23,278 nucleotides of DNA, from assembly GCA_021464525.1 (NCBI GenBank), contig JADRCO010001037.1, positions 1 to 23,278 on the forward strand. Reading direction: 5' to 3'. Below, one piece after another: positions 19,049-23,278 of the stretch (the stretch's first letter is position 1; every line of letters begins with the position of its first letter). The position numbers and the translations under genes are program-made. A model generated the notes under the pieces. It did not search any database and was not told the DNA's origin. It saw nothing but the letters and a program-made list of their open reading frames with translations. The stretch comes from Rhizophagus sp. LPA8_4_AMF (lineage: Eukaryota; Glomeromycota; Glomeromycetes; Glomerales; Glomeraceae).

Positions 19049-21519
19049 ATGTTACCTTTGATATGTGATCACCTCGATGACCTTAAACCAAAGGACTTCT
19101 ATAAAAAATTTGATTACTCATATAATTCACGTAAGAATGCTGAGGAAAAATTGCAAGAGCTACTTACAACAATTGCAAATGAGAGAAATAGTTCCAATCA
19201 CAAAAAAGCAACTTTCTTACTAAATTCTTTTGAGGTGATGAAATTTCATTATTGGTTGATAATAAATACATTAATTTGATTAATTTTTTATTTTTTTTAA
19301 CAGTCATAGACACAAACAACTAGTTATAATTTGTATTGGTTAAATTTAGAAGTCTCATTTAAATGGGTATATTAAGTTATTAATTGATCACCAGCTTATT
19401 GCTCGATAATTTTTTCTTTTTACAGTCAAAACATAAATTAACAGGACTAGCTTCAGCCTTTAAAACCATTAAACATTTCACTGCAAAGATTAACAATGAA
19501 GAGGCGGCTTTAACTGAATTTCAACCACCTACAAGGGAGAATGAAGATAATAATTACACAGAACAATTACAATCTCCAGTAAACAAGGTATTTTGCTGTT
19601 ATTTAAATCATAGCTTGCAATAAAATTATTTTTTATATCTTGGATGTATTTGCAGATAAGAACATTTAGTGATGAAACAGGTTAATGTTTTTGTGATATC
19701 TGCAATTATTATCACTTATAATGTAATATGTTTTCCATAAATAGAAAAAGAGAAGAATAGATTATGAAGAATTAACAGAAGAAACAGAGAAATCAGATGA
19801 AGAATACATTCTGAGACATCTTTTTAACAGTACAGACAATGTTTTTATTGATAGAAATATTAATGATGATAAAGATTTTATTGATAAGGAAAGTGAAAAA
19901 AATAATAAGACTAAGAAGGTTAGAATTTAAATTGTAAAATTTAAACATTCTTTAGCAGATAAGACTGATCATTTTATTCTCTAAAAACAGAAAAACAGAA
20001 AGAAGTTTATTTTAAAATGGAACTTTGATCTTCCTGATGATAGACAATTTAAAAATGTATGTAGACTATGAATTCAATTTAAAAACTAATAAATTGGAAT
20101 GATTTTAACCCTGACCCCTAATTTTAACCCTTACAGGAATGGATTGTCAAACAAACAAATATAAGTTAACTTTTTTGAAATATAAATTAAAATACAAAAG
20201 AAAGGCTGAAGCAAACAAGTTAACTTACCTGAATAATCCAAGTGAGATTCTGTAAATTAATAATACTCAATAATATTATAAAGTAATAAAATATAATCAA
20301 TTATAACATATTTTAATATTTAGGGCATTAAATTCAATTTTACTTCTTGAAAAAGATGCATTTTGTGAAATGCCTCTGGCAGTTTTTAAGCAGATGTAAA
20401 ATTTATATCCAAAAGAAACATTATTAAAATCAATTAGCGACTTCTGTCAATACTGTATACAAGCAATATATAACAATACATTAAAATCAGAATTCAAGGA
20501 TGAATTTGAAGAGTTATATTTAATGCAAGGGTAATCTTACTTCAGAAGAAAACCATATCCTGCATAACAAAAAACAAGTGTAGAAAAACATGTATGTCAG
20601 TTTTTAACATATAAACATAATGTCACATTATTCTGCAACTAATTTATTGTTGGTCTACGTTAGTATACAATATTGGTGATCAAGTTTTGATGATATGACT
20701 AAAATAGAGGATATACATGTCCATCATGCTGTGTATCTTATTCCCAGATCATACTTTCCAGATGTAGGATGGATTGTAAATTGGTAAGAATTCAATATTA
20801 CAAAGAATATAATTCTTAATTAAGTATCTAAAATATTGCTTTATCCTGCATTAGGGTGAATAAAATGTCATCAGCTAGTGCTCAATAAAAACAGAGTATG
20901 GGTCATAAATCTGATTTTATGGTTACTGCCAAGATCAATGACAAAATTGATTTTGAAGTTGTCTTCGAATTGTTCAAATCACCATGACTAGCCCAATCTT
21001 CTCTTGTTAACAAAGATCTGATCAACCTTGTGATTATGATGAAAGATTCTATTAATAATATATTGTGAAATATGCATTGAATTTGATGTCAGAATATATG
21101 GCATTCATGTATTTGGTATATGATCTCAATTGTTTGTTTTATCTCTTCTCTGAAAGTATTGCATAATGATGTGGTAGAATACAGTTTTTGCATATACACA
21201 ATGGATCTATTGTATGATGGCATTTACAGAATGTATTTAATAGGAGAATATGAATTAGTGCAAAGTCACTTAAGTGTCAGTTTGGTTGAACATGCAATCT
21301 ATGAGGTTAGCAATCTATCGGTATGTTAATATGTATGGAAATATATTAATACCTATTATATTATTAAATAAAATTATCTTAATTTTTAGAGAATCCTTAA
21401 AAAAGATATTGATAGATTGAAATCTATTTCAATATCTATTCAAAAAAATCCATCAGTTTTAACTGAAAAAAGCCTTATGACAAGAAAAACCGTTAGAACT
21501 CCAGTAAAAGTAGGTTGAA
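19049..21519 (+). pseudogene. Decayed multi-exon gene, relative of the eight-exon family
   Basis: Clear exons are 19049-19234, 19426-19587, 19656-19680, 19745-19918 and 19991-20056, with GT-AG borders. The join from 19680 to 19745 is out of phase. Later pieces hold stops: EWIVKQ ends at a TAA (20167-20169); ALNSILLLEKDAFCEMP ends at 20397; the core at 20690-21060 has several. The N-terminal part is charged and helical with a Lys/Arg-Asp/Glu-rich stretch. The core reads WSSFDDMTKIEDIHVHHA, then SSASAQ(stop)KQSMGHKSDFMV, KIDFEVVFE, DLINLVIMMKDSINN and, in another frame, VRIYGIHVFGYDLN. It ends with YTMDLLYDGIYRMY and RILKKDIDRLKSISISIQ. The order S-x-x-A-x-A-x-(R)K, G-x-K-x-D, E-V and G-I-x-V-x-G parallels the intact gene at 3662-7293. 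The function of the family is unknown. Confidence 0.65.
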
Positions 21520-21524
21520 CATAT

Positions 21525-21660
21525 CTAGTATTTTTTTTAAAAAAAAAATTTTTTTTAAAGGGGGTGATGAAGAAAGAAGAAAAGAAATTTTTTTTTAAAA
21601 TAAAAAACAAAATAACAAAGGAAAAAAAATTAACGAAATAAAAAATGAAAAAAAAGAAAT
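21525..21660. other. Homopurine and homopolymer tract
   Basis: T9A11T8A3 near 21530-21559 is followed by nearly pure A/G sequence (AAAGGGGGTGATGAAGAAAG and on to 21660). This is a strand-biased purine tract of about 120 bp. A minus-strand frame through it (21440-21721) is an artefact of this composition. Confidence 0.6.
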
Positions 21661-21885
21661 GAGATAGGAAAGACAGACACTGGTCAAAATAGTCCAATTC
21701 AGTCAAATTTCGGATTGGCAAATTTGGGCTGAATTATGTCTGAAATCTGGCCAAAATTGGTCAAATGTTTATACCAAAATTTCATATTGAGTGGTACAAT
21801 TGGACTGCCACTTGACTGACAAAATTTTACTAAAATTAGTTGATTTCTTGCCAAAATTTAAGTTTTATTTTTACCGAAATTTATG
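21660..21885. repeat. Degenerate-word repeat (CCAAAATT/GGTCAAA)
   Basis: The words TGGTCAAA, CAGTCAAATTT, GGCAAATTTGG, GGCCAAAATTGGTCAAA, CCAAAATTT and TTGCCAAAATTTAAG recur in both orientations over 220 bp. This is the same kind of structure as the flanks of the elements at 5385 and 22640 but with a different vocabulary. It is probably the end of a non-autonomous transposon. Confidence 0.5.
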
Positions 21886-22080
21886 CTTTATTTATGTATT
21901 TTTATAACTATGCATATAATTTATTCTTTACCAAATTTTAACTAATTTTAATTTCAATTTGTTATATTAAAATACATATTACATTTAATGTATATTCTAA
22001 AATCTAAAATCTATATAAAAAATCAAATATCCACAATAAAACAGTTTTCTAAAGCTTTTGAATTGCTATTTGAAAACTTA
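21886..22080. other. AT-rich spacer
   Basis: No coding or repeat structure is seen beyond simple TTTTA/ATTTT words. Confidence 0.4.
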
Positions 22081-22081
22081 C

Positions 22082-22552
22082 TAGCATTCAGCTCATAATC
22101 TATCATCCAGGAGCCATCCCTAAAGAAAAAAAAGGAAAAGAAATATTAGTAACGTTCCAAAAACAAAAAAAAATAATACCCCCTTCTCAACTTACATTTC
22201 CAAGTTCCAGTCCAAAATTCAACAGGTGCCATTAGTAAACCATTCCATAATATTAAATAAAACTAAGATTTGTACTTGTACTTACAAATCTTTGGTTTTT
22301 TCCATCTTTCAGAAGCTCACCTGGACCTATAAAAAAAGTGCATGAACGGTTAGTAACTATTCCATAATATTAAAAAGTTAAGATTCGTATATATTTACAA
22401 ATCTTTATTTTTTCTGTTCTTTAGAAGCCCACATGAACCTATAAAAAAGAAAAAAGTAACATTAAAAAATGTTACTAAAAATGATTTTAAAAAACTGAAT
22501 CCCTTTTCATTACCATTCATCCAAAGTCCAGTTCATATTCTTCCAGTATTAC
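22082..22552 (-). repeat. Array of ~40-nt exon-like units with intron-like spacers
   Basis: On the minus strand, units bounded by a polypyrimidine-TAG and a GTAA/GTAAG word occur at 22552-22514 (39 nt), 22438-22399 (40 nt), 22326-22286 (41 nt) and 22119-22082 (38 nt). A fifth donor at 22195 has no visible acceptor. Spacers are 72-76 nt where measurable. Two units share GCTTCT and AAAGATTTGTAA, and the spacers share AGTAACATT and CATAATATT words. The period is about 112 nt. It is either a tandem duplication of an exon plus intron or a non-coding tandem repeat that mimics splice sites. Unit lengths are not multiples of three and no common frame stays open. Confidence 0.5.
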
Positions 22553-22639
22553 CTACACGAAAAGAAAAAAAAGTAACATTAAAACATTACTAAAGATGAT
22601 TAAAAGAAACAAATTCACCCCTTTTACAGTACCTAGTGC

Positions 22640-22800
22640 TCTGAACGAGTTGAGTCAAGTCAATTTTTGAACCAAATCGTACTCGACTTGGAAAATCGAG
22701 TCGAGTCGAGTCTAAAATATAATATTTTTTAGACTCAACTCGACTCAATTTGTAAAAAACATCAACTCAGATCGACTCAAATTGACTCGATTATACCCGA
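22640..22800. repeat. GAGTCGA inverted-word block
   Basis: The block contains GAGTTGAGTCAAGTC, TCGAGTCGAGTCGAGTC and AGACTCAACTCGACTC. The arm TCGAGTCGAGTCTAAAA and the facing TTTTTTAGACTCAACTCGA form a hairpin of about 20 bp around 22715-22745. It leads directly into the AACGTT array. Confidence 0.65.
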
Positions 22801-23278
22801 GTGAAAAAAACATTGAAAAAACGTTTTTATAATTTTTAATAAAATAAAATGTTTTCGTAACGTTTCTAATTGTTTTGATAAAGAAACGTTGTGAAAACTT
22901 GATAATTTACAGATAAAAAATGGTTTCGTAACATTTTTTAATGGTATTAATAAAAATGTTGCGAAACGGTTTTATTTATACATAAAAACGTTCTTCGCAA
23001 TGTTTTTTAACTCCATAAACAAAAAACATTGCAGAACGCTTTTATTTACACATAAAAATGTTTTTTGCAAATCGTTTTTTATCTTCATTAACAAAAACGT
23101 TGTAAAACGTTTTTTTGTTTATGAATTAATAAAAAAAACGTTTTTTGCAACGTTTTTAATTTTATTAATAAAAAACGTTGCGAAATGTTTTTATTTGATA
23201 AAAAATGTAAAAAACGTTTTTTTGCAACGTTTTTTAATGATGTTAATAAAAACATTGCGAAAACATTTTTTATTTAAC
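22801..23278. repeat. AACGTT palindromic array, runs off the window
   Basis: Degenerate units AAAACGTTTTT, TTTGCAACGTTTTT and AAACGTTGCGAAACG alternate in direction, separated by TTAATAAAA or TTTATTTATA spacers. Neighbouring units are inverted, so the array could fold into repeated hairpins. It resembles the array in intron 2 of the eight-exon gene, but keeps more intact CG dinucleotides and so may be younger. The right end lies beyond the window. Confidence 0.7.

Noticed and set aside
21440-21721. Minus-strand 93-codon Phe-rich frame
   Set aside because: It is the complement of a homopurine tract; the Phe/Lys bias comes from composition.

Overview
The window looks like an accessory, transposon-rich part of a very AT-rich fungal genome. 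The split coding regions have short introns with GTAAGT-like donors and TAG/CAG acceptors. The retroelement fragments, the spliced repeated gene family and the SANT-like fragment resemble what I know of arbuscular-mycorrhizal fungi (Glomeromycotina, Rhizophagus-like). That placement is inferred from style and recalled families, not from a search. I see no rRNA, tRNA, CRISPR array or bacterial-type operon.

Left part (1-3.7 kb): a transposon-end-like repeat, a weak ORF remnant, the 3' part of a non-LTR retroelement on the minus strand (RNase H tail plus zinc-binding tail), and next to it a broken multicopper oxidase on the plus strand. The oxidase can be followed through its copper-domain landmarks despite stops and frameshifts.

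Middle-left (3.66-7.9 kb): an apparently intact eight-exon minus-strand gene, 460 residues by my splice model. All splice phases agree. Intron 1 is filled by a hairpin-bearing minisatellite and intron 2 by a palindrome-rich repeat element. A third repeat, a GTCAGTAA minisatellite, lies directly upstream of the start codon.

Middle (8.1-13.3 kb): a second, different non-LTR retroelement remnant on the plus strand (RT C-terminal part, RNase H, zinc motif, A-rich tail). It is followed by two decayed coding stretches, one resembling a Myb/SANT-like gene, and by two short repeats built of degenerate words.

Right part (13.3-23.3 kb): a near-perfect 105-bp hairpin element; an intact intronless multi-pass membrane protein with a secretion signal and a methionine-heptad coiled coil (15001-16038); a three-copy repeat near 18.1-18.6 kb; and a decayed multi-exon gene (19049-21519). 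The core of that decayed gene resembles the core of the intact eight-exon gene. The right edge holds an array of about 40-nt exon-like units and a second copy of the palindromic AACGTT-type repeat, which runs off the window.

Only two genes look functional: the eight-exon gene and the membrane protein. The link worth following is the shared core (acidic or coiled N-terminal part, A-x-R-K/R-x, G-x-K-x-D, then E-V, then a G-x-x-V-x-G strand) in the intact gene and in the decayed one. It may be a divergent PD-(D/E)XK-nuclease-like family expanded in this genome.
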